Below, in pieces: positions 7,439-17,760 of a stretch of DNA of 63,500 bases. The position numbers and the translations under genes are program-made. The DNA lies in contig CM043958.1 in NCBI GenBank assembly GCA_014529385.2, positions 126,487,817 through 126,551,316 on the forward strand. The letters run 5' to 3'. The DNA is from Adiantum capillus-veneris. Its lineage: Eukaryota; Streptophyta; Polypodiopsida; Polypodiales; Pteridaceae. The notes below the pieces were generated by a model. The model ran no database searches. It saw only the letters and a list, made by a program, of their open reading frames with translations, and was not told the DNA's origin. Position 1 is the first letter of the stretch. Each line of letters begins with the position of its first letter.

Positions 7439-9115
7439 GTGTACATGATTTTTGTTAAAGATTCTCAAAATGAACCTAATGCTTTAGCAAAAGAAAATAA
7501 AAGCAACCAAAAGGAATTAGAGTTATCCAATTTTCTCAAGGGATTTCAAGATGTTTTTATTGACGACATCCCTTGTGAGCTACCTCCTAAACGAGGTAAT
7601 GATGACCATGCAATTGAACTTCTTCCAAGAAGTTCACCGCCTAACAAACCTCCTTATAGAGTTTCTCAAGCTCAACAAGAGGAGATTATGCGGCAAGTGC
7701 ATGAGTTAGTTGAGAAGGGCATGGTTAGGCCTAGCTCATCTCCATTTTGCTCACATGTGTTATTAGTGCAAAAGAAAGACGGCACATATCGTATGTGTGT
7801 CGACTATAGAGCACTAAATAGGATCACTATCAAGAATAGGTTTCCCGTTCCACGGATAGAAGACCTATTTGATAAGCTACAAGGATTGACCTACTTCAGT
7901 AGGATTGACCTAAAATGTGGCTATCATCAAATAAGGATAGTTGATCAAGATATTATAAAGACCGCATTTCGCACCACATTTGGTCTTTATGAATACATTG
8001 TCATGCCTTTTGGCTTAACCAATGCAGCAGCCACATTCAACCGCTTGATGGAGAATCTGTTTAGACCTCATCGAACCTTCACTGGAGTGTTCTTTGATGA
8101 TATTATCATCTACTCTAATTCATTAGACGAACACAAGCAACACCTCCAGGTAATATTTCAAGTTTTAAGAGAGAATAAACTTTATGTTAATCGAAAGAAA
8201 AGTGAATTTTTCTTGCAAGAGATTCAGTATTTAGGTCACATTATCTCTCAAGATGGCATCCAAATGGATCCATCCAAGCTAGAGGTAATAAAAGGATGGC
8301 CTAAACCAAGGAATCTTCATGAACTAAGAAGCTTTATAGGTATGTGTGCATACTATAGACGCTTCATAGAAAAGTTCTCACAAATTGCAGGACCATTACA
8401 TGACCTAACAAAGAAAAGCGTTAGGTATACATGGTCTGCTAAGGAGAACAATGCTTTTGAAAAGCTTAAAGAAAATCTTATCTCTCAACCTGTGCTTACA
8501 ATACCGGATCTCTCAAAACCATTTGAGGTCCAATGTGATGCTTGTGGTGATTGCCTTGGAGCTGTTTTGCTCCAAGAAGGGCACGCCATAGGCTATGAGA
8601 GTCAAAGGCTCGACCCTGTTGAGCAAGCTCTAGGCATATATGAAAAGGAACTCCTTGTAGTTCTACATGCCTTAGAATCATGGAAGCACTATTTATTGGG
8701 GACTCCTTTAATTCTACGAATGGATCACCAAAGTCTTAAGTACTTCATGACGCAGACCAAGCTCTCCGACAAACAAATGAGGTGGGCAAATTTCCTTTTG
8801 CAATTTCATTTTCATATTGCTCACATTGCTGGCAAGCATAATCAAGTAGCTGGTGCACTCTCAAGACGGCCGAGAGTGAATACGGTTTTCATAGCAACTC
8901 ACAATGATCTATCTTCAATGATACATGAGTATGCTATTGATCCCGATTTTAGAGATGTTATTTCAGCCCTTGCATTAGGGAAGAAAGACGAGCCATTTAC
9001 TTTACAAGATGGTTATCTTCTCTATGGCAATAGACTATGCGTTACTAGCTCACTACGTGAGAAAGTAATGTATGAATCTCATGCTCCACCTTATGCGGGG
9101 CATAGAGGGATTTAG
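7439..9115 (+). CDS. chromovirus reverse transcriptase and RNase H
   Basis: This is a 558-codon frame without a break. RT motifs are present in order: PFCSHVLLVQKKDGTYRMCVDY, FPVPRIEDLFDKLQG, FSRIDLKCGYHQIR, MPFGLTNAAATFNRLM, the catalytic FFDDIIIYS (FFDD at 8090-8101) and LGHIISQDGI. The connection and RNase H domain follow, with FEVQCDACGDCLGAVL, the IYEKELLVV glutamate and LILRMDHQSLKYF. The last RNase H acidic position, normally in QVADALSR, is Gly here (QVAGALSRRP), so RNase H is probably impaired. The frame ends at TAG 9113-9115 inside the integrase zinc-binding domain (HAPPYAGHRGI, stop). The RT is related to chromoviral Ty3 RTs. Confidence 0.95.
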   Translation: MYMIFVKDSQNEPNALAKENKSNQKELELSNFLKGFQDVFIDDIPCELPPKRGNDDHAIELLPRSSPPNKPPYRVSQAQQEEIMRQVHELVEKGMVRPSSSPFCSHVLLVQKKDGTYRMCVDYRALNRITIKNRFPVPRIEDLFDKLQGLTYFSRIDLKCGYHQIRIVDQDIIKTAFRTTFGLYEYIVMPFGLTNAAATFNRLMENLFRPHRTFTGVFFDDIIIYSNSLDEHKQHLQVIFQVLRENKLYVNRKKSEFFLQEIQYLGHIISQDGIQMDPSKLEVIKGWPKPRNLHELRSFIGMCAYYRRFIEKFSQIAGPLHDLTKKSVRYTWSAKENNAFEKLKENLISQPVLTIPDLSKPFEVQCDACGDCLGAVLLQEGHAIGYESQRLDPVEQALGIYEKELLVVLHALESWKHYLLGTPLILRMDHQSLKYFMTQTKLSDKQMRWANFLLQFHFHIAHIAGKHNQVAGALSRRPRVNTVFIATHNDLSSMIHEYAIDPDFRDVISALALGKKDEPFTLQDGYLLYGNRLCVTSSLREKVMYESHAPPYAGHRGI

Positions 9116-10050
9116 TCTACCTTAAAGGGAATTGAAACATATTTCTATTGGCCTACCAGGAAAGTGAACATACAAGAGTATGTTTCTAAATGTGTGATAT
9201 GCCAAAAGACAAAATTTGATAGAGGAAAGAAACTTGGATTGCTTCAACCCTTGCCAATCCCTAATTCACCATGGGAGAGCATATCCATGGATTTTATCTT
9301 TAGATTTCCTATGTCTATCCATGGGAATACGGGAATATGGATGATAGTAGACAGGTTCAGTAAACAAGCTCATTTTATACCTGTCAAAAAGGCTATCAAA
9401 GCCCATCAAATGGCAACCCTCTTCATTTCACAAATTTTCAAGTACCATGGCTTGCCAATGTCCACAGTGTCGGATAGAGATCCTAGAATGACCAGTAATT
9501 TCTGGAAGGGTCTCTTTGAGAATTTAGGGACAGAGCTAAACTTCTCTTCAGCCTATCATCCACAAACGGATGGCCAAAGTACTGAAATAGCTAACCTAAC
9601 AATTCTCGATCTACTAAAAGCCTATGTAACGGAAGTAGATCAAAGATCCCAATGGGAGAAGTACTTATCCTTAGTGGAGTATGCTTACAATAACACTGTA
9701 CATACTTCCATGGGAAAATCACCTTTCAAGGTAACTGAGGGGAGATCAAAAAGTCCCTTGCTACTTAAGGTACATGGGAAGATCTTCGCTGCAGATGAGT
9801 ATAGCCGAGACCTACAAGAATCTTTTCAAAAGATTAAAGATGCTATCTCTATCTCAGAGCAAAGGCAAAAGGCTACTGCTGACAAGCACAGAAGAGCCCA
9901 AACCTTTAAAGAAAATGATTGGGTCTTATTAAAGTTTCTCAAGGCTCGATTAAGGCACACGACGGGCAAGAATCCTACGGGACACCAAAAGTACTATGCT
10001 AAACTAGCAAAAAGGTACTTGGTCCCTTCTAGATTCTTAGGCCAATCAAT
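9116..10050 (+). pseudogene. chromovirus integrase
   Basis: It continues in the RT frame after the TAG at 9113-9115. The HHCC zinc-binding domain spans the stop: HAPPYAGH upstream, then CVICQ downstream. The catalytic core shows the D,D,E set: SMDFIFRF, TVSDRDPRMTSNFW and the Glu of GQSTEIANLT. AYHPQTDGQS and YAYNNTVHTSMGKSPF are typical core landmarks. Near 10020 the frame shifts by one base and a TAG follows, so the C-terminus continues in the next frame as the chromodomain region. The enzyme would insert the cDNA copy. The premature stop makes it inactive without readthrough. Confidence 0.9.
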
Positions 10051-10053
10051 GAG

Positions 10054-10371
10054 ATGGCCTATCAACTCAAGTTGCCCAATCATTGGCTCATACACAATGC
10101 TTTCCATGTGAGCCTATTAAAGCCTTACAAACGAGAGCCACCTCAAGAACCAACTACTGAAGACCCACCGGAGATCGAGGACCAAGAGGAGGTGCTGCAG
10201 CCCGAGTCCATTCTCCGACATGAGGACAAGGTATTAAGAGGCGGTAAGACTATCCGAAGATATCTTATTAAGTTTAAGAATTATCCTTTTGAAGATGCTA
10301 GATGGATGCAAGGCATACAATTAAAGGATAACCTAAACCTTGTCAATGCTTACAATGCTTCCCAAGAGTAA
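10054..10371 (+). pseudogene. integrase C-terminus with chromodomain
   Basis: AYQLKLPNHWLIHNAFHVS is the GPY/F-adjacent C-terminal region of Ty3 integrases. From about 10185 the segment QPESILRHEDKVLRGGK, TIRRYLIKFKNYPFEDARW and LKDNLNLVNAY fits a chromodomain: beta strands with the Y, W and aromatic cage-like positions, then the C-terminal helix. In chromoviruses this module is fused to integrase and may steer insertion into heterochromatin. It is separated from the integrase core by a frameshift and stop near 10020-10030. It ends with TAA at 10369-10371. Confidence 0.8.
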
Positions 10372-10722
10372 GCAAATGTACAAAATGTTAAAAATGAACA
10401 AAGTTTTTTTTGTCTTATAAGACTCTCTTTTTCTTTATTGTGCACAAAAATAAAGTAGTATGCATGCTTAGATCAAGTTTGCGGAGACGCGTACGACGTC
10501 TCCCAAACACCAAGTAGAGCTTGTCACTCTACTATGGAAGACTGATAGGACTAATGTATAGGCATGCTTGCGGCAGCCTCAGGCTCTCAAGCGCCAAATG
10601 GACTAGTCATCCATTGTGGAATGATGTCGTAGGGTAACATAGGGATCCTCTACCCGCTAAGAAAAGGACTCATGAATATGCTTTATCTTCTCTACACCAT
10701 AGTCAAGGACGACTATGATTTC
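10372..10722. other. 3' untranslated region of the chromovirus
   Basis: This is the stretch between the chromodomain stop and the polypurine tract. It has no open frame or known motif. It resembles the non-coding leader of the 3' LTR only in base composition. Confidence 0.6.
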
Positions 10723-10735
10723 AAGAGAGAGGTAA
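10723..10735 (+). promoter_or_regulatory. polypurine tract of the chromovirus
   Basis: The purine run aagagagagg, followed by taa, lies directly before the TGTCATAAT start of the 3' LTR. It is the expected plus-strand primer position. Confidence 0.8.
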
Positions 10736-11113
10736 TGTCATAATAATCAATATCTAGTTCTCCTAAATGATTTTCTCATGTTCAACTGATCATTTAATAT
10801 GGGGAAGTATCAGGGGAGAAAAATCTAGAATATTGGTTAAGCAGGCAGACCGGCCACAGTAGGGATCCAAAGGAGGGAAAATAGGGATCCAAAGGGGGGG
10901 CCATCTGCAAAAGATCCATGTGCAACAATGGGCTAAAAAGACCCTAAGGTTAAGCCCATTAAGACTTCCAAAATGCTAAGGTTCCAAAATTCAAAGGTTG
11001 TGTCCAAAGGTCAACCCTAGGGGAATTGGATGCTTTGTGTGTGTACAAAAAAGTCTTTTGCAAGCCCTACTTAGAAGGAGGCGAGCCTTTCTTGTAGGGG
11101 ATGAGAGAGAAAG

Positions 11114-11151
<38 letters not shown>

Positions 11152-13685
11152 GATCTCTTTACACAAAGGGAATGAGAGACACATGTCACCTCCCTAGGCC
11201 AGATGCCCACAAGGTGTACCCAATTCCTATTGGATGGCCTTGAAGGTGGAACAATGAGAATTAGGCTAGAGTAAATCTAGTTCAATTAATTTAAAAACAC
11301 TTAATAAAAGAACCAATGAGAATTAAGCCCTCTAGAAGACTATTGGACAGTCTCCCAAGGGGTCCAATGAGCATTGAGGAGCCCAATGGCTTGCCTGATT
11401 CCTATTGGCCAGGAGGCAAAGGGGTCCAATGAGAGTTTAGTTGAATTATAATATTACCTAAAGCTCTCACAAAAGGGGAAAGGGGAACACATGTCAGAAG
11501 GCTATCACTTATGCTGCTTAATAGTCATTGGCTAGCTCTAGGGAGGTCCAATGGGAGGACAGCAAGAGAAAATAGCAAGGGGGCTCACCCAAGAGAGAGA
11601 GGGGGCTGATTTTTGCAAGGCATTATCACACACACACTCACACAATCTCATGTGTGAAGAAAAGAAGACTATCTCTTCCCAAGCTTTAATGGAGAGCTCA
11701 TCAACTACTCCAAGCTTGTGAGATAGAAGACTACATCGACACACTCTTGGCATGTGGATGCAAATCCAACCAAGAGTCAAGCTTCAATGCATGCTCATCT
11801 CCTCTACCATGCTAATTACTAAGCTAAGCTATGCTAATATGAGTGATTATGTGAGGAGATGTACATATTTCTCGTAAGATACTCCTTCTTCCTCTCAATC
11901 TACTCTCATACCCTACTAGCTCTCACCATCTTCGAAGGTGTGTGAGGTCTTGGGTCTGAGACCGGGGATAATTAATATTGTGTTTGCTAAGTGTTTTGCT
12001 TAGTGCATGAAGCTTTCATCTTCATTGCACTAGCTAGTCTTGAAGGAACACAAAGAATTGTATTGTACAATGTCTCTCTTGATGGGAGAAACCATAATAC
12101 AAAGCCTTTTGGAGGGGGGACCGGCTCCATGCAAATCCGGTCCTCAACTGTTGTCAATAGCCTAATTTCTCTCTCTTTTGAAAGTATTGTTCATGCTATC
12201 TAACTAGGTGTTATGCTTTTTGTTGCTCTCTCCACCCAAGCACTCTTGTAATTCTCATTAGGAATCTATTCTAATGAAATTCCCACTATGGTCATGCTAA
12301 TTTCCGCTACACACAAGTTTTTATGCCATTAACACTAGAATGGTAACAGGACACTTTTATGTCGTTGGACACTTTTGTGTCCTGTTAAGTGACCATTTTG
12401 CTTGAATTATTTGAAGACTATGAAAATGAATTTCTAGGTGCTATATATCCACAAAGTTTCCTTATGAGTTGAAAAAAACTTAGCATTTTTTTTGGAGTAT
12501 CGATCTCACCATTAACCTTACTCTTGCACAACATTTTTGAGCCTAAACTGTGTGAAAAAACGGGTCCTGTTTTTGGCTTTTTTTCAATTTTTGGCAACTA
12601 TACCACTCTCTAAACTTCATGTTTGTGTAGTTTAGATGGCTAGAGGTTAGGCCTTCATAGTTCTCAACATGTTTTGATGCTTGTAGGGAGAGCTAAGTGT
12701 TAAAATTGAAAGTTATGACCAATTCACAAGAATTGCATAATCCTATTTTTTGGCCAAAATTAGCACTATTATGATTTTTTTGGTGGCTTTCTTGATATCC
12801 AAATTCAATTTTGATTGTGTAAGTGTAATGTATAACATAAAGCTAATCTTTCTTGAGTTTTGGGAGACCTAATATGCTATATAGCATAGTATATGATGAT
12901 GGTTGACTTTTTTGATTGCTGAAGAATACGATACATTTTAGAGTAGCAAGTATAACTTTCTCAATATTGCTAGTTTCTTAGGCCAATTGTGTGTATTTTG
13001 TAGGTAGTAACCATATCTAATCATAGACTCAAACTTGGCTAGATATTGAGTAGTTTCTATGGGTTTCTAGAGGTCATAATGCTAAACCCAGGTTTTTTCA
13101 TGTTTGCTGTATTTAGCACTTTATCATTGCCCCCAAGGTTCCAATTGTAAGAGATCCATTATCCTTTTGACATGCTCCATGGCTCCTTTTAAATCCAAAT
13201 GCCCAAAGGGAACTAAGAAAACATGTATATAGTATCTGTATTGAGCATGACTATAGAACCTTTGATGATAGGTCCGCAGAATGACAAAAATGCAACTTTT
13301 TTGTACCTATTTTTTTTGCCCAAAAAAAAATTAGTGAGGTAAAAGCAACTATATGTTTTGGTCACCAACCCATTGAAGTTAACGGGTCATTTTATCTCAA
13401 GTCCTAAAAAAATTCCCACTCTTATTTATATGCAATCAACCGTAAGAAATTGCTGTTTTGGGCAAAATGCACTGGTCCATCAACTTTGGAGGCTTGTAGT
13501 GAACAAGGGATGAGAAAAATTACAAGTTTCTCATTTTTTCTATATGTAGTAGGTATTGAACTATAAGCTCATGGAAGGATTTTTCAAAATGATTGGATCT
13601 ACTATGGTTTTGGAAATTTTTCCCAAAACCCTGAAAGGACACTTTTATGTCCTGTTAGGTTACCATTCTAGTGTTAAATGTTACA
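10736..13685 (+). repeat. chromovirus 3' LTR, interrupted near its end
   Basis: It matches the 5' LTR. LTR sequence is 10736-12332 plus 13678-13685. It starts TGTCATAAT and ends TTACA. Compared with the 5' LTR it has a longer CA microsatellite (11117-11150) and an extra 'agatctctttacacaaaggg' stretch. It contains the CACTA empty site at about 12277-12291. Confidence 0.95.
12333..13673. mobile_element. 1341-bp non-autonomous DNA transposon, CACTAG ends, TTAA duplication
   Basis: It starts CACTAGAATGGTAAC and ends GTTACCATTCTAGTG, a 15-bp perfect terminal inverted repeat. TTAA occurs on both sides (12329-12332 and 13674-13677). The 5' LTR has the empty site ccattaaatgttac at 5016-5028, so both the insertion and the 4-bp duplication are demonstrated. 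Inside each end is the motif ggacacttttatgtc or a variant, in both orientations at the left end. The interior is AT-rich without a convincing coding frame. The ends look CACTA-like, but that superfamily duplicates 3 bp. TTAA is typical of piggyBac, whose ends differ. Superfamily unassigned. Confidence 0.9.
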
Positions 13686-13739
13686 AGACGCATAAGATAG
13701 ATAGAGAGAGATATTCATCTGCTGGAGAGTCGGCCTGGG

Positions 13740-14548
13740 TCAAATGAAAAGCCATAGGCTCTCCCCAGTATAGTGTAAACTCTACCTGGATCAAAAACAT
13801 GGCATTGAGTACAGCTGTCATAGCATCGATCTTCAATTCCCTGTATCCATACACTGGCTTCATACATAGAACAAGCTTGTAAACCAACCTGTGAAGCATC
13901 CCCACCATATCGCATGATTTTCTCACCTGCTAGAGAGCTCTCCATAGCATAATCCTCTTCAAAAAATCTTGGCAACCGATACAAAGATAATTGTAGAGCA
14001 ACCTTCAACACCATATGTATCCATAGAATAGCATAAAGTAGTAATACACTCCAATTTGCCTCCACCTAGTGCATATCCAAGCCTACATGTTTTCCAAGCA
14101 TACCCTCTATTGTAGGTTCTTCAAATGGCATACACTCCATACCTGACTCACCATGCCACTCTTTGTCTACCATAGCCTTCGACACTTCATCTTCAACCAC
14201 TTCATGCGACAGCAAATTGGATTGCTCAACCACCTTCGCGTGCTCTTCAAGGATTTTGTCTACGACCACATCATTTGCTAAGCGAGAAAGAAATCCATGA
14301 TCTATTACCTCATCTTCTGGTAGGTCCACATCACCAACACCTTCTGGAATGCACTGCCACTCTTCAACACAATCGGTAGGGCAAGGTTGCCCAACCCCCT
14401 AGCTAGCTTCTTCATGTACAGCTTTGACCATCGCTTTGTCAACATCTTCAAACTTGTCCTGTAAGCTCTTATCCATAGCTTCCTTTGATTCTTCATGTAT
14501 ACACACTTCGACCAAGATCCCATCCTTGCTAGCCAGGCTAACATACTC
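13740..14548 (-). pseudogene. post-gag coding region of gag-only element A
   Basis: Minus-strand frames at 14329-14066 and 14065-13715 match copy B's 27648-28568 region: DLPEDEVIDHGFLSRLANDVV, GMLGKHVGLDM, then LLLYAILWIHMVLKV. The protein is acidic and has no domain I can recognise. Conservation in two copies suggests that it was once translated, perhaps as the C-terminal part of gag. Frame changes between segments show decay. Confidence 0.55.
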
Positions 14549-15271
14549 TTATATAGCAGCACACCAAATTGGAGGTACAAACTGAAACGAATGATCAGAA
14601 TGGTTTACCAATGGCAAAGTAGCTACCTCTTTGACGCTTGAGCTTCCCTTTGGCTTCATGGCATGACGCAACTCCATTGCCGATCTATATCCATAGTTTG
14701 CCAGCTTCAACAAACCCATCTCCAGCTTCTTCTTTGCTTTCGTGCTATTTTCCTTTGCCAAGCAAACCATTTGCTCATAGTCCTCTGCACCACCGCACTC
14801 GACCTTCTCTTTGATTCGCAGGTGCAAGCAAGCTAGGAACTGCTCTCGCTTGAAATGGTCCCCATTTCGCACACATGTAACAGCAACTAGTCTCTCCCAA
14901 ATAGACTCAAATTTACCACAAAAAAAAAAAACTTCACTTACATCCTGCTTTAGCTTTTTCAATTGTTCACCCAGGTCCGGTGGAAAAACCCGCTTCTGAA
15001 AATCTTCACAAAGTGTTTGCAAATCTTGCTCATCGACTACCAATTTGCAACCTTCAATCCTTCAAACCAAGCTTTGGCTCGTCCTTGTAGAACCAATGGT
15101 AGGGCCTTCAACTTGGCTTCATGGCCACAAATTCTCAACTACAACAGGTATAGCTCTAGATCCGAAAACCAATCCGCAGCCTCTTCTTCTCCAGCAAGCA
15201 CAAGTCAATATCATGCATCATCTTCACGCTTTAAAACTTCACCGAGGAGCAATCAATAGAGGCAACACTGC
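14549..15271 (-). pseudogene. gag of gag-only element A
   Basis: The frame 15043-14549 has DLGEQLKKLKQDVSE, FESIWERLVAVTCVR and KREQFLACLHLRIKEKVE. These follow the pattern of the retrotransposon gag capsid domain (a helix ending in 'LKQ..SV..Y...F', then a pocket with 'FL.GL...I...V'). Upstream, near 15200-15060, the reverse strand holds the start of the same gag, matching MKSESLKMMHDIDLVLA and WFKGLKIADRQSM in copy B. There is no zinc knuckle. Copy B at 26983-27982 is the better preserved homologue. Confidence 0.75.
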
Positions 15272-16860
15272 TGGGATGGGGGAAATGGGAACACACACCG
15301 TATACAAACTAGATGCCTCTCTGTAGCCCAAAAGATATCCAACACCCCAAGCCACACAGAATCTCACACACATGCACTCACTTTTTGCAAACTTCCAATG
15401 GACAGGCTTGCCTACTAGCATTTCCGAATATACACACTCACACTCGGAGGCGACACACGCCTCAACCACACAAATAAAAAACTCACTCAATCATTCTCTC
15501 CCTCCCTCTCTGCACAAAACCATACACAAAACCCGGAGCCAACGCTAACACGGGCGTATTAGGGCACGAGACGAGATAGACGAGTAGAAACAAGTGGACT
15601 TAGACATCACAAACATAACCCGGCAATGACTGCTATCCTTGCTTCAAAACAACCTAGATACACAATCTTCAAGGGACACACTCTTGAACCTTTTTTGCCA
15701 CCTGCTGAACAACCACCGAAGCCCTCGTTGGCTTCTTCTTGTCCAAAGCTCCTCAATCGATTCACCTCTCCATGCATATGCAGCCCCTTGCTGGTCTTTA
15801 CTCGCAGATGGTGGCCCCCTTCAAGCTTCTTGCAGCCCCTCGTGACTGCAATCACAGCCACCACTGGTGTCCTCCCGTGCTCTGCTATCTCTCCTTTCGT
15901 CCTCTCCTGGCAGCTCTCTTTGGGGCACCTCCCTCATGACCCGACCATGGCCAGCTCCTTGACGGCCCTTCCTTGCCTCCCAAGTGATGTACCTCCTCCT
16001 ATTGCCACCCTGTGGCGGCCTTCCTTTGTCTGCTGTCAGCCAGTCCCATCACCTCCTTGATGGGGTAACCCTGCAGCCTTCTCCTGTCTGTAGCCAGTCC
16101 GCCGCTCAGCTCGGCCTTCCCTCTCCTTCAAGACCTGTCCACGGGTGTACCCCTGCACCTGGAAACTTGCCCTACCTCTCAGGTCGCGACCTCTCGTCAA
16201 GCCAACCGCTCTCCTGCATAGCTGGCTGCCGCTTCTTGTATGGCGGGCTGCTCCCCACTTGATATCCAACTCCAGCCCTGGATTTTTTGATGGGCTGCAG
16301 CCCACGGTCCTCTGACCGTGGTGACCCCCTGAACCTAGCAACCCCCCCTCCTACATGGCCCTCAAGTGGCGCAACCTGCTTTCTTTCCATATGCAGTCGG
16401 GTGCCTCCCCTGCTATTCTTGGGCGACCTCCCTTAATAGTGCTACCTCCTCTGATAGTTGCATGCCTTTTAAAACTTAAAGCCTTCCAAAAAAAACAATT
16501 CCCCTTCTGAGGGGCATTCCCACTGAAGGCAATCCGAAGGCAATCGACACTCGGCCATAGTGAGAACAGCCCTTCATATCATTCCACAAGGGCGCATCCT
16601 ATACCAAAGCTTGATAGCCACAAAAGAGCATAAAAAAAGCTTCAAGGTGTCAAGATATCCGCCAATAGAAGCGCCGATCGTCACGAACGTCGACAACATC
16701 AAAGGGAAATCCTCTTGCTCGAGGACTGGATTGACAAACAGAAAACACATATTCTTAAGCACATGAAAAGCCCTACACCTGCTGATCTTGATGTCCGATC
16801 CGACATACACATCATAGCACTTTTCGCCTTCCAAGTCTTGAGAACCACAAATGACCTATA
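15272..16860 (-). repeat. LTR of gag-only element A (truncated at its 5' end)
   Basis: It matches copy B's LTRs (25766-26942 and 29012-30789) in reverse complement, with the same boundary sequence catccca at the internal side. It is markedly more GC-rich than the surrounding DNA. On the strand opposite to element transcription it keeps an open frame (15626-16060) that recurs in both copy B LTRs. Confidence 0.85.
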
Positions 16861-17760
16861 CCTAAATCTTTCATTGAAAAAGATTTAGACAGGTCCTCTT
16901 TTAGGTCTTTGATGTCCTAGGCCTGCATGTTAGCACTTGCAATCAACATGTCATCAACATATAACATTAGGATGATGAATTTCCCATCTTCCAAATTCTT
17001 CGTGTAGACGCAGTGATCCGAGTTGCATCTTGTGAATCCATGATCCAACATCCATCGATCAAACTTCAAGTACCATTGTCTTGATGCTTGCTTTAAACCA
17101 TACAAGCTCTTCTTTAATCTGCAAACCATTTTCTACTTACCTTTTACTTCATACCCCTTTGGTTGAAACATGTAGATTTCCTCCTCTAAGTCACCGTGAG
17201 GGAATGCCGTATTTATATCCATTTGCTCGAGATTTAGATCATGAGCAGCCACAAGGCTTAACACAAGCCTAATTGAGTTCATTTTTACAACAGGAGAAAA
17301 TATTTCATTGAAGTCAATACCTTTCTTTTGAGAAAACCCTTTTACCACAAGCCTAGACTTGTACCTTTTCTTCCCACCTTCTTCTTCCTTCAGCATGTAC
17401 ACCCATTTGTTTTGAAGTGCCCACTTACCTTTAGGCAACTCAACCAACTCCCATGTTTGGTTGCGATGTAGTGAGTCCATCTCCACTTGCATGCTCTTCG
17501 TCCATTCTTCTTTGGATTCATGTTGCATAGCTTCTTCGTATGATTCTGGCTCTCCAGAATCTGAGATCAAGAGATGGTTGAAGGAAGGAACAAAACTTTC
17601 TAGAGGTCTACTTGCTCTTGTAGATCTTCGGGGAACAGGTTGAGGCTCCTCATTCCGGCGAGGGAAAAAAAAATTCTTGGGGGCTTCCGCCCCCGAGGCC
17701 CTTGATTTTTGGCCGTGAAAATTTTGGTTTCCGACAAGTGATTTTCCTTCACGCACGATG
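16861..17760 (-). pseudogene. Ty1/copia reverse transcriptase fragment
   Basis: The frame 17756-17133 carries the copia pre-RT and RT start: ESYEEAMQHESKEEWTKSM, LPKGKWALQNKWVY, KSRLVVKGFSQKKGIDF, FSPVVKMNSIRLVLSL and INTAFPHGDLEEEIYM. An in-frame TAG at about 17130 follows. The same frame then continues at 17129-16917 with LKKSLYGLKQASRQWYLKF and the catalytic YVDDML. It stops abruptly after FSMKDLG at 16861, where the LTR of gag-only element A begins. Integrase, RNase H and LTRs of this copia element are not present. The upstream part is short and ends in GC-rich unrelated sequence at about 17700. Confidence 0.9.

Larger units (their letters stand above)
468..13685 (+). mobile_element. Ty3/gypsy chromovirus, full length but inactive, carrying two nested DNA transposons
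   Basis: The order is 5' LTR, PBS, gag, protease, RT, RNase H, integrase, chromodomain, PPT, 3' LTR, which is the Ty3 order. A C-terminal chromodomain marks it as a chromovirus, a group whose integrase can be guided to modified histones. The LTRs are about 1.56 and 1.6 kb without their insertions, start TGTCATAAT and end TTACA. The PBS matches the initiator-Met tRNA. The 5-bp target duplication and the empty site in copy B confirm the boundaries. Several stops and frameshifts in gag and pol make it non-autonomous now. The two LTRs remain very similar and differ mainly by point changes and a CA-repeat indel. Confidence 0.95.
13686..16860 (-). mobile_element. gag-only LTR retrotransposon copy A (TR-GAG/LARD-like), 5' side
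   Basis: Read on the minus strand it runs LTR (16860 down to 15272), PBS region, gag (15262 to 14549), and an acidic second coding region (14548 to 13740). It is then cut at 13686 by the chromovirus and continues at 467-416. It is collinear with copy B at 25766-30789, and no pol motifs occur in either copy. Such elements depend on another element's pol. An indel of about 80 bp relative to copy B (28389-28468) lies near 13825. At 16860 its LTR abuts a copia RT fragment, where LTR homology ends abruptly. Confidence 0.85.
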
